A stretch of 64,000 bases of DNA. It comes from Phaseolus vulgaris (lineage: Eukaryota > Streptophyta > Magnoliopsida > Fabales > Fabaceae). This document shows, in pieces, positions 1-12,417 of the stretch; the first letter of the stretch is position 1, and each line of letters begins with the position of its first letter. The notes beneath the pieces are model-generated. The model saw only the letters and a program-made list of their open reading frames with translations. It had not been told where the DNA came from and did not search any database. The translations under genes and the position numbers were made by a program. The stretch covers positions 30,212,069 to 30,276,068 of the forward strand of contig NC_023758.2 of NCBI RefSeq assembly GCF_000499845.2. Reading direction: 5' to 3'.

Positions 1-120
1 GTGAGGGGTGCATTATAAATTCCACATCGACTAGAGATTTAGACATTCCATATGTGATGTAAACCCCACCTTATAAGTTGATTTTATAAGGTTGAGTTAA
101 GTTTAAAATACAATTCTTAT
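1..120 (+). repeat. TRIM-like short LTR fragment
   Basis: The first ten bases (gtgaggggtg) match the end of the short internal domain of the TRIM-like repeat at 58108-58363. What follows matches its LTR: a CCACATCGACTAGAGAT block, a 'gtaaaccccacc' block and 'ggttgagttaagttt'. It is diverged and the rest lies outside the window. The internal domain is too short to code, as in terminal-repeat retrotransposons in miniature. The family name is not known to me. Confidence 0.6.
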
Positions 121-3100
121 GAATTTTTTTTGGTAAATTTTTTCTTTCTCCTTTTATTCAGAATTATATATATTCCATTTCAATTTTATCATATATTAAA
201 TAAAATTAGCTGGCGAGATAATCTGAATTTAATTAATGACTACTTAATAACGTAATGTAAGAGTAAAATTGAATGAAACACGATGAATTTGCTTTTACTT
301 ACAACATTTAACATATTTTAATTGTTGTGCAAGTAATTTTTAATAACAAAAAGCCTTTTGCAAATTTAAATGAACCCTACCAGGTCAATAATTTATGAAT
401 GTAATTGTTAAATAGTTATGAGAAAGGATAACATACCAATCTAATGTATATTTGGTTGAGTGTATTAAATTTATGCAATTATTTATCGAAACAATAAATA
501 CACACTGCTCTTATCTTTTTTAGTTCGATAATTAATTAATTTAGAACGTAGTTATCTACATTATTAAATAAATAAATGTAACAGTGTTTTTTTTATTACG
601 CTATGATGTTTATAGAATTTGATAGCTGTTTTATGTTTGCAACTTATTAATAGTACATGACTATCTTATTTTATAAACTTAATATAACATTTAAATGACT
701 CCACTTTTGTCTTACCATATACTCCATCAAGTCAATAATTTAGGTGGAAAAATATTAATTTTCACACGGGATGCCAAATGAATAGAGCCGTTTTAATTCT
801 TGTTTTTTATATAATAATAATAATCTTTTTACATATGTAAATTATGATTTATTTTCACAAATATTAAATATTACCAAATTTTAAATCACACGGACTCTGA
901 ATATGTTTACTTTTATAATACTTATTTTAAAAGGCGTTCAAATAATAATTGGTAACTGATTCCGAATATAGTTATTTTTATACCAATAATGCATGAAAAT
1001 TAACAGATATTTCTCTAATAAAGAAGTAAATAATTTAACAAAAAAGGTTACAATATATAACATATAACCTAATGACATTTTTAACAAATATTTTTTTAGT
1101 ACACGAATAAGGTGAAACAAAAACTTTAATTCTCGTTTAGTCTCTATAATTATAAAAAAAAACATTTTACTTTTATATTTAAAAACACTTTAATTTTAGT
1201 TTTTACACATTATTTTAATATACTTTTGAATTGATATGAATGCGACTTAATATTTTTGAAGTTTGTATAACAATATTAGTGAAAATTTAAAATAGTAAAT
1301 ATAAAGATTAAAAGAGATGCTATAGATAATAATATTTTATAATTTTGATTTTATATGATTGAACTAGATTTAAAGTTCTTTTCTTATTATATTAAAATTA
1401 TTTAAAATTTATCTTAATAAAAATTTATTAAATTTATCAATATCAGATTATTATTGTACCTAAAATTAAGATATATTTTAAATATATTTTTTAATAAAAA
1501 TTAAGATATTTCTTTTACTATAAACTAAAAAATATAAAAGTAATTGGATAAATAGAGTACTAATTTGGAAGATATATTTTAGTGAGTTAAGTTGAAGAAA
1601 TTGAGGCAAAATTTGAGTGTGGTGGGTAGAGCATTGGCAATGGCCATGTATCTGTCCTTCCTGAGTCGAATGGTACGTACAACCAGTAACAATATTGTTT
1701 ATGTCAGTTTCTAGCTACCAACAGGACCTAACCCCCCATGTATCAGACAACTCCATGTGATGTTTAAATTCTTGCTTTTTCTTTTCTTTTCTTTTCCTTT
1801 CTTTTCACCCACAACCCAATATCAATTAACCAAATCTGCAAATGCATCAATCCACACTTCCACATATATGATCAACCTCACCCTACAGAACAGGAAAATA
1901 AGCTTAAAAACACAAACCAAACTAGGAGGAACAATTTCTGAGCGCCGCCACTGTAATAATTCAACACGATCCTAACACTTCCCATGAAATTGTACTCCTA
2001 AGCAGCTTTCAAAATTTTGGATGCTCTTTCTCTTCGGGTATATGGTAGTGTTTGATATTATTTTCCAGTTTTACAAGGTATGAAAATTTCATTGAGTAGT
2101 GGGATGGGAAATATGGGAAGATCCTAAAACTATAATTACTTTCTTCTCTGCCTTCATTCAAATCTCCAATCATAACGTTTACACGACCCAAAAACGCAAC
2201 GTGATTTCATTCTCCTCTAGTCCCAGAATTGCATCATTTCTAGCAGTTTTAGGCAATAACTATTACTTGAGAGAAGTATCCTAAATAGCTGGCACAAGTT
2301 ACCACCAAATCAAATGCCACTCCCATAAAAAAAGGAGAAATAATGTCATATAATATTTAATTTTTATTACCTCTTTTTTTTATTATGACATAATATAAAC
2401 AATAAAAAAGAGAAAGGTAAATAGAAGAAAATATTGTTACACAAACTATTACATGAATTGGGAAGAAAACAAATGTATTTTATGAAGAATAAACTTGACC
2501 CCTATTATATAAATGAAGTTATATATTCTATCAACTCTCTCTTTTCTTTAAGTGCTGCATGTTTGATTTTTTGTTTTGTTTTTAATATCGGCTGTTATTT
2601 TTAAAGTTAACATCAATTTCCCTTTTATTATTTATATTTTTACTATTTATCTAATATTTAATTATTTACATAAATGTAGTCATTCTGATATAAAAATAAA
2701 AAATAAATAGAAAATCTCATAAATATTTTTATTAAGATAAAGAACATTTATTGTATGTATTAGTTTTTAAAAAAAATATTAAATGACATTTAAAAAAGAG
2801 CAGATGCAGCACTAATATTTTCTGGGAAATCATAAAAGCAATAGTTTTTCTTTTCACCAATTAAATATTTTTTATTTTGAAAAACCAACAGAGTATTAAA
2901 TATTCTTTATAGCAACACTCCATTAGTATTTTAGCTAAATATTAATAAAAATTAATAATCATAATGCGAATATTTTGATAATAATTGTATAACTATAATA
3001 TGTAGAATGTTTTCTGAATATGGATGGCCTTAAAAATGAGGAAGAATATGAGGCAAATGAGTATTAATAGGTTAATTGAAGTGAGTGAGTCCTTATAAGG

Positions 3101-4300
3101 TTTATTAATATGAATATGATAAGTTTATTAATTTGGATTATGGTGCATGTTGATTTAGGTGATTGAAGGAGGGAAAGAATGGGAATGGCAACAGTGGGGT
3201 TTCAAAAGTCTTGGGTTGTAGGACGATGGTGGTCCGAAGTGACTAGGTGTAGTAATTAAAATAGATGGGAAAAGTTGAGTTGGCATAAAGGTTAGTAATG
3301 TTCTTTTGAAAAGTAAGATATCTAAGAAAGCTAGATATTCATGCCTGCTTCGTAGAACACTGTATAATGCGATCAAGGACAGACAAAGAAGAAATTATCA
3401 TTCTGTCATGCATGCACATTATGCAGGGTTGCTCCATACTCTTGCAGTAATTTACTGTACTCTATTAACCACAGATTACCTTCAAACTAATAAAAACATT
3501 GACGGGGAGAAGGGAGACATAACGTTCAACTTTTAAATATGTATGAAAAGTCATACCAATAGCATCAGAGTTTTTAACACATTGTTTCTATTTTTATTGC
3601 TCTTCGTCTAATCTACTTCGCATGTTCAAAAATATTGAACCCTATAATGATGAGAGGTAATATAATCATTATTAGCTTCTTCAGCCAAGGAAATCAAGTT
3701 AAGAGAGCTCCGTTAATATATGAATCAGATGATACACCATTCATTAATACTTGAGACAAAAGAATATGATTATTATAGATGTGTTTGAATATTAACTCAC
3801 TTAAAAGGTATACTCATTTTTTTACAATTTTAATTGAATCCAATTAAGTCATAAGAAAAAAAAACTAATATCATACAAATTACGGAAACCGGCTAATTAA
3901 TTGTATTAAATTTTACCATTTTTTTTAAATATTGGCTAATTGTATTAAATATTAAGCAAAATTATTGTTATGATGTAACCAAGTAAAAAGTTGTTAAAAT
4001 TTTATTATATTTGAAAATATAATGTGATTTTTTTGCGTATAAATGAGATATGATGTACATTGTTATAGGATAATTAAGTGTAAAAAACAAAAACAAAAAA
4101 TAAATTTTTGTGAACTTGTAAAATGTATCTCAGGGATGATGTCGCTCTTATAAATAATATTACTTGTACTTTATAAGGAAATTCAAAGATTGTATATAAG
4201 AATAAATAACTAAATATTATTTAAGACACATACTTAAGTAAAAGTATCTATTTATAAAAGCATATCCCAATACATTAATTACATTACTTAATCACTTTTG
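121..4300. other. AT-rich intergenic region, no gene seen
   Basis: This region is very AT-rich with many short A/T runs. The open frames are short (60-76 codons), AT-biased and show no recognisable domain. A less AT-rich patch lies at about 1600-1950 and another at about 3150-3530, but neither gives a convincing exon with splice borders. It may include distal promoter sequence of the ERF gene downstream. Confidence 0.5.
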
Positions 4301-4538
4301 TTTTAAACTAGTCCGTGAAAAGTACCAATAATCCTGAAAAAATGGAATGAAAAGTCAGGTATTTCTAGATTTGTGTCATCGTTTTTGTCTTGCTTCTCTT
4401 GTATATCGATTATTGTGTTAGCATGCATGATTAAATCAATCACTTTCCCAATATCCCAACAAGAAATTAAAAAAAAATGAAAAAACTTCATCTACTTCAC
4501 CATGTTGCCGTGTGCAATAACTCTTCACGCACCACCTC

Positions 4539-4546
4539 TATAAATA
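4539..4546 (+). promoter_or_regulatory. TATA box of the ERF gene
   Basis: TATAAATA lies 117 bases upstream of the ATG at 4663, after a CT-rich stretch. The spacing gives a 5' UTR of roughly 80-90 bases. It also shows that the open frame upstream of 4663 (from 4477) is promoter and leader rather than coding. Confidence 0.7.
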
Positions 4547-4662
4547 AGACCAAAACGCACCGATTTCAAGGCAGCATCAAACCAAAACCCCTCTTTCTCC
4601 CTTCACAAAATAATTCTACTATTATTAGTACTATTTTCAACATTTTCAAAAAAAGAAAAACC

Positions 4663-5865
4663 ATGGAAGAAGCAATGAGGCGTCTCAACGGTGTGGCTCC
4701 GATTCTCGGATCCGACCCGAAAGAGTCAGCTGTCGGTGAAAACCCTAAACGGTCCACCGCAGTCAACAAGAGGACTTTAAGAGAAGACGGCAGCGGAGCC
4801 ATGAGGTATCGTGGCGTGAGGCGCAGGCCGTGGGGACGTTACGCCGCCGAGATTAGAGACCCTCAGTCGAAGGAGCGACGATGGCTGGGAACCTTCGATA
4901 CCGCGGAGGAAGCAGCCTGCGCCTACGACTGCGCCGCCAGAGCCATGCGCGGTCTCAAGGCACGCACTAACTTCGTGTACCCAACTTCTCCGCAAGCTTC
5001 TTCCGCCACCACCGAACACTTCTTTCATTCTTTTAATAATAACAACTTCATCAAACACTCTCCGTCACTACCCTTCACCAACCACCGTAGCCGCCACTCA
5101 ACCGGTTCCGCCATGTGCTTTGACCACCCTAGCGCCGTTGACTTTTCCTATTCCAACCCGCGAAACCCTTCTTCCACACTCAATATGCTTCTCCTTCGCG
5201 ACCTCATTAACTCTTCCTCAAACAACCCTTCTCTGCTTTCTTCTTCCACCCACAACTTCCACGACCAGTTCTACAACAAGGGTGCTTCTACTTTTTCGTC
5301 GTTACCAACTGTTTCTTCTTCTTCTTCGTCACCTCTTTTTCCTAGTTATTCGGTGAATTATCCTTTTGAAGGCTCTTCGTCTGTTAATGTGAACACCCTA
5401 TGTGGAACTAATTTCACTGAAAAAGGTGATGATGATGATAGCGGGTCTGGATTTTTCTCTCGAGAGTCTTCGGATTCGGGATTGTTGGAAGAGATAGTTA
5501 ACAAGTTCTTGCCCAAAACAAAGCCTAGTAAGTGCGAGAGTTTGCCAAAAATGGAGGTTTTTCGAAACCCTCAGGAGTCCCTTCTTCCTTCACTTATATC
5601 TGAATCAACACTTGTTTCCACCGTGCAATGCTCTGATGACACGAAGAAAGGGTTTCAGAAGAATGAGAGTTTCGGTGTTTCTTTCGATCATCAGGGTTTT
5701 CCCATGCAGAAATTTGACAGCTTTAATGGGTTTGATAGCGTGCAGGGTATGGCTCTGGGGAATGAACACACCATGGCGAATCATGCAGAGAATTGCATCG
5801 TTGAAGATGTTTTTCAGTACCAAGAGCTTCTTAATTCTTTTGCAATAAGGATGCAAAATGCTTAG
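4663..5865 (+). CDS. DRNL: AP2/ERF transcription factor, DORNROSCHEN-LIKE/ESR2 type (ERF group VIII)
   Basis: This is a single-exon gene of 400 aa. One AP2/ERF DNA-binding domain spans about residues 48-107, with [18 protein letters not shown] and WLGTF blocks. Ala and Asp in AAEIRD are the ERF-type residues, expected to favour GCC-box sites. I chose the ATG at 4663 because the protein then opens MEEA, as in Arabidopsis ESR2/DRNL, and because a TATA box lies 117 bp upstream. The domain ends [14 protein letters not shown] as in ESR2. Two further blocks also match ESR2: [10 protein letters not shown] (174-183) and [14 protein letters not shown] (272-285). The rest is Ser/Asn-rich and probably disordered. 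Members of this clade act in the nucleus in cotyledon and floral organ initiation and shoot regeneration. The orthology is inferred from motifs. A related group VIII paralogue (ESR1-like) is the alternative, but it fits less well. Confidence 0.9.
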   Translation: MEEAMRRLNGVAPILGSDPKESAVGENPKRSTAVNKRTLREDGSGAMRYRGVRRRPWGRYAAEIRDPQSKERRWLGTFDTAEEAACAYDCAARAMRGLKARTNFVYPTSPQASSATTEHFFHSFNNNNFIKHSPSLPFTNHRSRHSTGSAMCFDHPSAVDFSYSNPRNPSSTLNMLLLRDLINSSSNNPSLLSSSTHNFHDQFYNKGASTFSSLPTVSSSSSSPLFPSYSVNYPFEGSSSVNVNTLCGTNFTEKGDDDDSGSGFFSRESSDSGLLEEIVNKFLPKTKPSKCESLPKMEVFRNPQESLLPSLISESTLVSTVQCSDDTKKGFQKNESFGVSFDHQGFPMQKFDSFNGFDSVQGMALGNEHTMANHAENCIVEDVFQYQELLNSFAIRMQNA

Positions 5866-8017
5866 TTTGTTTGTTTCTGATATTAGTTGTATATGTAGTC
5901 AGGTCCTTGAATCTGCCTCTTCGCAACTTTGGTTTGCTCTTTCAATTTGAAACTAATTAATCTTTAGGGTTTTGTTATTCCTTGGTTTTACAAGGTTAAT
6001 TAGTTTGCTCTAGCTTACTTTGTAGTATGCCTCTATTATATCTATGGATAATTTGAAAGCTTTATATTTTATTTATTGGTATGTTGGAGCTGGACAATCT
6101 TGAAGTTTCTTCACTACTCTAAGTTTTGTTTTTTGTTATTCTACTCTGAGGATTGTAAAGTTAATGAAAAGTGGTTAATGAGCACGACGCACTCAAGAGT
6201 AAAGTTATCAATGTGTTTGTTTGCTACATGATCATAACTTATGCGTTGACCTTGGAACTAGAAAACTTTGTCTGATTACTTAAAACCTTTTTTCTGATTT
6301 GTATGGATCTGCTGTATATTCTTCCTTTTATTTGGAGAACATAGTAGTCTGGTTTCAATAATGCCTGTTTGTGTTGTCTTTTTCTTTAAAAGTGCTTGTT
6401 GCGTTCTGCTGTTTTGCTGTGACTTAAAAGAGAGAAAAAAGTGGTAGTAGAATTGGTTCTTCTGGGAAAAAGTGTAGCACTGAAGCTTCTCATTCAACCA
6501 AAAAGCAATAGCAGCCAGGGTGAGGATTTTTGGTTACAGGACAACACACGGTGTAAATTGTGTAGAAGGTTTATACACATATGGACATATACAACTTTGG
6601 TACTAGCACTAAAAACAAAATAAATACTAGAAGAATGAAGTTCCTGTAACCACAATCTTGTGCAAGTTTCCGGTTAGGAATCACAGGGCATTAAATGTTC
6701 TACTACCTTCGTGCAATGCTACCTTAGACGTATGGGCCAAGTTGTCTCAGAAACTTTGATAAATGGGGAATAAAGATGACATTAATTTATTATAGTTGAT
6801 GGATCTCTGACTTGATTGATGAGATTTTGGTGGAAATAATTCTCTTACTTCACAATCTTGTTAACATCTTGTAACTTTCAAAAAATAAATAAAATAGTAT
6901 TGTATTCGATGAAAATTACTCATTAATTTTTATAATTTGTAAAGAATGTTAGTCTACTTTTACAAAAATATCTTTATTGAGGACGGTACAAAAATATCCA
7001 AATAATTTTTGGTGGTATAAATTTTAATTAAATTTAATATTATATAAAAAATAAACTTTAAATTTAATTCAATTTTATAAAATTAACTTATGTATTATCA
7101 TATTATTTTCTAACATTTGAAGCAATAATAATGAGTAATTAAAGTCAATAAAGGTGTTATAAAGTGTAGGAAGGGCTTAAATCATCATCATCAAATATAA
7201 AATAATATTAACTACTTTTATAAAAAGGAAAGAACGAAAAATACATTATATTCTACTTTCATCATAAATAAATAAAGAAAAACACATTCATTTCCAAGCT
7301 TTACAAATAAAAATCAATATAATAATTAAAGTATTTGTTTTTCAAGTCTTTTATTATATTTTGTATCGATTTAATACACATTTACTACAAATTGTCATGC
7401 GCATTTCCTAATATTAGTTAAAAAATGTATATTTAATTCTAATTCTGAAATTTTGATACTGAAATGTATTAGTAATTAGCATTTATGAGTGGTGAAAGAG
7501 AAAGAAGAGAATGTTATTGGGGTGAAGGGTTGTGGCTACTATGTTAATTGAATGACATTGATGTAGGGTTTTAACTTGATTAAAATGGCATAATTGTCTA
7601 AGTAGGGTTTAGGACCAGCATAGAAAAAAGTAAAGTTGAGTTGTGGAAATTAGTAAAAATGAATTAGTTAGCTGGGGACTTGGTTATGAATAAGGGTTAT
7701 GTGGAGGTCCGTGTGATTTTTATTTTGATTGGGAAACAAGAAAAGCAAGCGTGTTACGATATCTAATATTGAATTCCAGAACAAAGTTGCTCAAATTTAT
7801 TACCATTTCAAACAACTGCTTGCAGATTCAGAGGAGTTAAGACTTCCTCTCTTTCTCAACATATTGTTCTTCAATGAGTTACCAACTTATCTTCCCAAAA
7901 ATATTTCACATATTTTCTTCCAGTGCTTTAAAATGTTTCACAATATTTATTAGTTTAAATAATATCTAATTATTTTACTTTCTAAAATTAATTTCTATTT
8001 AATAATTTTCTTTTGTA
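5866..8017. other. ERF 3' flank and AT-rich intergenic DNA
   Basis: The first 200-300 bases are T-rich and probably contain the 3' UTR and polyadenylation region of the ERF gene. The rest holds only short frames (60-76 codons) without domains. I see no RNA gene or structured repeat. The region ends at the target duplication of the solo LTR at 8023. Confidence 0.45.
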
Positions 8018-8022
8018 GTGTA

Positions 8023-8602
8023 TGTTCCTACTAGGGAGATAACATCTAGAGAACTATTGAAGCCTTCTTCTCCTTCCTTCGGTCGGTCAGGTTGCTGGGT
8101 GATGAACTGAGATTCTTCTCGTCCTCCTGCTTCTCCTTCTGCACTCGGTCTCGGGTGAACACCGGATGGTGGGGTTACCTGCGAAGGCACTCCGACACTC
8201 AAGTCATAAAGCAGGTGATCAGTACTCTGGTAGGTAAACAATAATAAATGACATACCTTTCTCCTTGGGATGTGTGCTATTTATATTATTCTAATGGGCT
8301 TACCTTATTGATTCTGATTAGCGAAGTGAATCTCGCTTAGGGTTGTATTACCTAATCCTTAATGACGGATTAACTTCACTGACCTTGGTTTGAGCGTTAA
8401 CGGTAGTATGGATCGGTCGGCCGACCGTGATTCTACTCGTCTTGGGCGAGCTTACTTGTCTCGGTCGGCCACTCTCAGGACACGACCAAAATTATCGGTA
8501 CTCAGTCAGATTCTCCTGGTTCGGTTAGGTGGACTAGGTCTCAGACAACCAAGTGGGTCTCGATCAGGGAGTCCACGTGCCGGTCTTGCCCATACCGGTA
8601 CA
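8023..8602 (-). repeat. Solo LTR of a Tat-type Gypsy retrotransposon
   Basis: The 580-bp segment begins TGTTCCTACT and ends CCGGTACA (TG...CA). It is flanked by a perfect 5-bp direct repeat, GTGTA, at 8018-8022 and 8603-8607. It shares the layout of the LTRs of elements A and B: a 'tagagaac' block, GGTCGGTC near the left end, 'acctgc..aggcactcc' and 'tatttatatta', the last being a TATA box on the minus strand. It has a much higher GC content than its surroundings. The orientation is minus by comparison with element B. There is no internal sequence, so this is the product of LTR-LTR recombination. Confidence 0.85.
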
Positions 8603-9139
8603 GTGTAATTATAAATAAGTGAGATAAATTGACGTTTCTGGTTTCAAATATGTTATTATATAAATTTTGATAATTTTATATTTTTGGTTAATGATATAAC
8701 TATATTAAGTTCATTAATAGAATAATATATAAGAAGATATAATAGAAGATAATTGAGTTATTATCTTTATTTTTTAAGTGATTATTTAATTTTTTAATAA
8801 TAATAATAATAATTTATTTATTAGATATTTGATTATATAAAAATATAGTTTAAATAATTTATAATTTAATTTTTACTGATATTAGATTTGGCTTCATTTG
8901 AATATCATTCTCTTTCTAGCCTCTTTTTATTAATATATATGTAAATTTTTTATATTTATTGAACTCTTTAGTTTTCATGATTCTGTCATACATACATTAT
9001 AAAAAAATTATTAAATAAAAATTAATTTTAGAGATAAAAATAATTAGTTACTATATTAACTAAATTAAATATTATTTTAAATATTAAGAAAATTATTGAT
9101 ATTTAAAGTAATTTCTATTATTCATAAAATTTATTATAT

Positions 9140-9430
9140 AGTTCTCGAATGGGGTTGAAACTAAGAGAACGATTGTCCTTCTCATCGGTTGGATGGTTTA
9201 TGCTACTCAAACGATCCCTTCATACTTTCTTCACTCCTTTGTTCTTTGTTTTCGTGAACTCTAAACTCGGATGGTACCTGCAGAATACACTCTGACGTTC
9301 AAGTAAGATTTTGATACTCGATGCAATTAGTATTGAATGATGATATACCTGATTTTCTGTGCTATTTATATGATTATTATGGATCCTTTATTATTGGATT
9401 GAATTAAAGATTTAGATCATAATTAAGAAT
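9140..9430 (-). repeat. Degraded Gypsy LTR fragment of the same family
   Basis: The sequence from 'gttctcgaatggggttga' through 'agagaacgattg', 'ggtacctgcagaatacactctgacgttcaag' and 'tatttatatg' follows the order of blocks in the LTRs at 20710, 42563 and 55178. It is AT-enriched and diverged. No right-hand terminus or target duplication is clear, because the palindrome and TA run follow. An old LTR fragment is the simplest reading. Confidence 0.6.
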
Positions 9431-9466
9431 ATATTATCTAGTATTTAATTATTAATTAAATACTAG

Positions 9467-9473
<7 letters not shown>
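9431..9473. repeat. 43-bp perfect palindrome
   Basis: Two 21-base arms (9431-9451 and 9453-9473) are exact reverse complements around one central base. The palindrome runs straight into the TA repeat that follows, so a cruciform or hairpin is possible. Confidence 0.8.

Positions 9474-9510
<37 letters not shown>
9471..9510. repeat. (TA)20 microsatellite
   Basis: About twenty uninterrupted TA units directly follow the palindrome. Confidence 0.9.
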
Positions 9511-9513
<3 letters not shown>

Positions 9514-9760
9514 TAACCTCTCCCATCTGGAACTGTGACCAGTTCTTTCAAATGCTAATTAAATTAAACAACTTTGTTCCCGAATTCAATAGAAGATATC
9601 GTAATGGACTTAGTTTTCTTGTTTGCGAATCAACAGTGTTACACTAACTACCTCCTCCTCACACTTCTTCACTGTAAGTTCCACATAATTCATTCACAAC
9701 TTCAACCTTCCTAGTATATGCTGTGCTCCTAAACCCTATTTATTTTAATAATCAGAATTT

Positions 9761-11687
9761 AATTAACAGGATTACATCATCAATAATATAAAAATAAATA
9801 CAAATTTATGTTTATAGATTCAAATTTTATGTTGTTGTACAGTTTAATTTTTTATTTTCTTCATTCTTAAAAAAATTAATTTTTAAACTAAACATTTTAA
9901 ATTTATTACTTTTTTTTTATTTTGTAAAAAAGAATTTTTTATTCATTAATTATATTTCTAACTATTTTAAATATTAAAAATATTTATTTCTTAATGCATT
10001 CAAAATTAAAATTATAAAAAAAATTAATTTATTATTTATTTATTTATTTTTGAAATGGTGCTAGATAGGGAAATAAAAAATAAAAGAGTGTTAAATAGGG
10101 AAATAAAAACAAAAGGGCGCTAGATAGGAAAATAAAAACAAAAGGTATTAGATGGGGTAAATTCCCTAGCACCATTTACACTTTATTTCCCTAACTAACA
10201 CTCTTTTGTTTTTATTTCCCTATCTAACACTTTTTTTTTATTTTCCTATCTAGCACCCTTTTATTTTTTATTTTCCTATCTAGCACCATTTAAAAAATAA
10301 ATTAAAAAATAATAAATTCCTTTTTTTTTGATAATTTTAATTTTGAATGCATTAAAAAATAAATATTTTTAATATTTAAAATAGTTAGAAATATAATTAA
10401 TGAATAAAGAAATGTGTTTTTACAAAATAAAAAAAAGTAATAAATTTAAAATGTTTAGTTTAAAAATTATTTTTTTAAGAATGAATAAAATAAAAAATTA
10501 AACTCTACAACAACATAAAAGTTGAATATATAAACATAAATTAGTATTTATTTTTATTATTATTGATGATGTAATTATATTAATTTCAAGTAAAAAGTAC
10601 GGGACATAATTATAAAAAAACAAAGTTAAATAAAGACTGATATGGACATAAAAGAACAACATGATCGGAAAAAAAATGTTCATAATGTCAAACACTAAGA
10701 CACACATAAAGAATATGTCCCAACATTACTGGATTGTGCACTTTTCGTCATTAATTATGTTTCATTTCGCATAAACTATTTAATATACCATTGAAGAAAA
10801 TATTAAATGAATTATCATCTTTTATTTATTTTCTTTTTTATGATCAACATATACTTATTTAGTATCATCTTATATCTCTTATATTTATCTTATTTGGATT
10901 TATTTTTATATCTTTTATCTTTATCTTAATTTGTTTTGCCTTTATTTTATATCTTTTATGTTTTTAGTTATTATTTTTTTTCTACCATTCTTTTTTTTTT
11001 ATTGTTGCTGTTTTTATTTTCTAGACTTTTTTTTTTCATTTTTTGCTTCTCATTTTTAAGCATTAAGTGTAACATTTGCATTAGTTTTTTTTTAGGATTT
11101 TGCATTTAGGATAGACACTTCAATATTACTTGTGTATCCACTATTAATTAATACTAATTGACTTTGGTTTTTTTGTAATTATGTCATGTATTTTTTACTT
11201 GAAATTAACATGATTACATCATTAATAATAATAAAAATAAATAGTAATTTATGTTTATAGATTCAACTTTTATGTTGTTGTAGGGTTTAATTTTTTATTT
11301 TCTTCATTCTTAAAAAAAATAATTTTAAACTAAACATTTTATTTTATTTTATTTTATTTTATAAAAAATCATTTCTTTATTCATTAATTATATTTCTAAC
11401 TATTTTAAACATTAAAAATATTTATTTTTTAATGCATTCAAAATTAAAATTATCAAAAAATAAATAAATTATTATTTATTTATTTATTTTTGAAATGGTG
11501 CTAGATAGGGAAATAAAAAATAAAAGGGTGCTAGATAGGGAAATAAAAACAAAAGGGTGCTAGATAGGGAAATAAAAACAAAAGAGTGCTTGTTAGGGAA
11601 ATAAAAGTCTAAATGGTACTAGATAGGAAATTTACCCGTTAGAAGGGGAAATAAAAGTGTAAATAGTGCTAGATAGGGAATTTACCC
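9761..11687. mobile_element. Fold-back / long-TIR DNA element cluster (Mutator-like candidate)
   Basis: Three copies of one roughly 0.4-0.5 kb sequence lie here: forward at about 9761-10154, reverse at about 10155-10640 and forward at about 11150-11687. The last two form a terminal inverted repeat element of about 1.53 kb. Its ends are GGGTAAATTCCCTA at 10155 and the reverse complement (...TAGGGAATTTACCC) at 11687. Each arm contains tandem subrepeats of about 28 bases built on 'gtgctagatagggaaataaaa'. There is no transposase frame in the 0.5 kb between the arms, so it would be non-autonomous. I could not find a matching 9-bp target duplication, so the Mutator assignment is tentative. A fold-back element of another superfamily is possible. 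Confidence 0.55.
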
Positions 11688-11879
11688 ACAACATTTCCTA
11701 TTTTTATTAACATTTTTCAGTTATATTTACTTAAAATAATATAATACATAAATTTCAATTATTATAATAATAATTTTTTATATAAATATCATTATAGATA
11801 AAATAAAAATAAAATTATGACATTTTTAAAAAATAAATGTTACAATAAATGAATTTAAACTAATGTATACACTATAAAG

Positions 11880-12417
11880 AAAATCATGAAATAAAAACCA
11901 ATTTTTAGAGAACAAAATAATTAGTTATAATATTAACTAAATTAGAGACCATTTTAGAAATAAATAAAAAAAATATTTTTAAATTAGTTTATATTATTGT
12001 TAAATAGTTTCTAAATTGGTATCTAATTAGCTACCAATGTTTTAACTACAAATTATTTAGATTCTAAATTTAGTAGCAAAAACCTTAGTTGTTAATTAGA
12101 TACCAATTTAGAAACCATTTAACAATAATAGAAACTAATTTTAAAGACAAAAAATAATTAATTGCTATAGTGATTAAATTAGTGATATTTTAGAGACTAA
12201 AAAAAAATAGTTTCTAAATTAGTTTTTTCTATTGTAAATGGTTTCTAAATTGATATCTAATTAGCAACCAAAGTTTTTCCTACTAAATTTGGAATCTAAA
12301 TAATTGGTAGTTAAAACTTGGTAGCTAATTTGATATCAATTTAAAAATTATTTAAACAATAATAAAAATTAATTTAGAAAAAAAATATGGTAGTTTAGTT
12401 TTGTCTTCTTTATAGTT
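11880..12417. mobile_element. CACTA-like non-autonomous element
   Basis: The left end CACTATAAAGAAAATC is mirrored by 'cttctttatagtt' at the right. Between them are several direct and inverted copies of a block like 'tttctaaattggtatctaattagc', typical of subterminal repeats. There is no coding frame and the target duplication is unclear. A MITE of another superfamily is an alternative. Confidence 0.45.

Noticed and set aside
4477..4662. N-terminal extension of the ERF frame to an upstream ATG
   Set aside because: It crosses the TATA box at 4539 and reads as low-complexity leader; the family start MEEA is at 4663.
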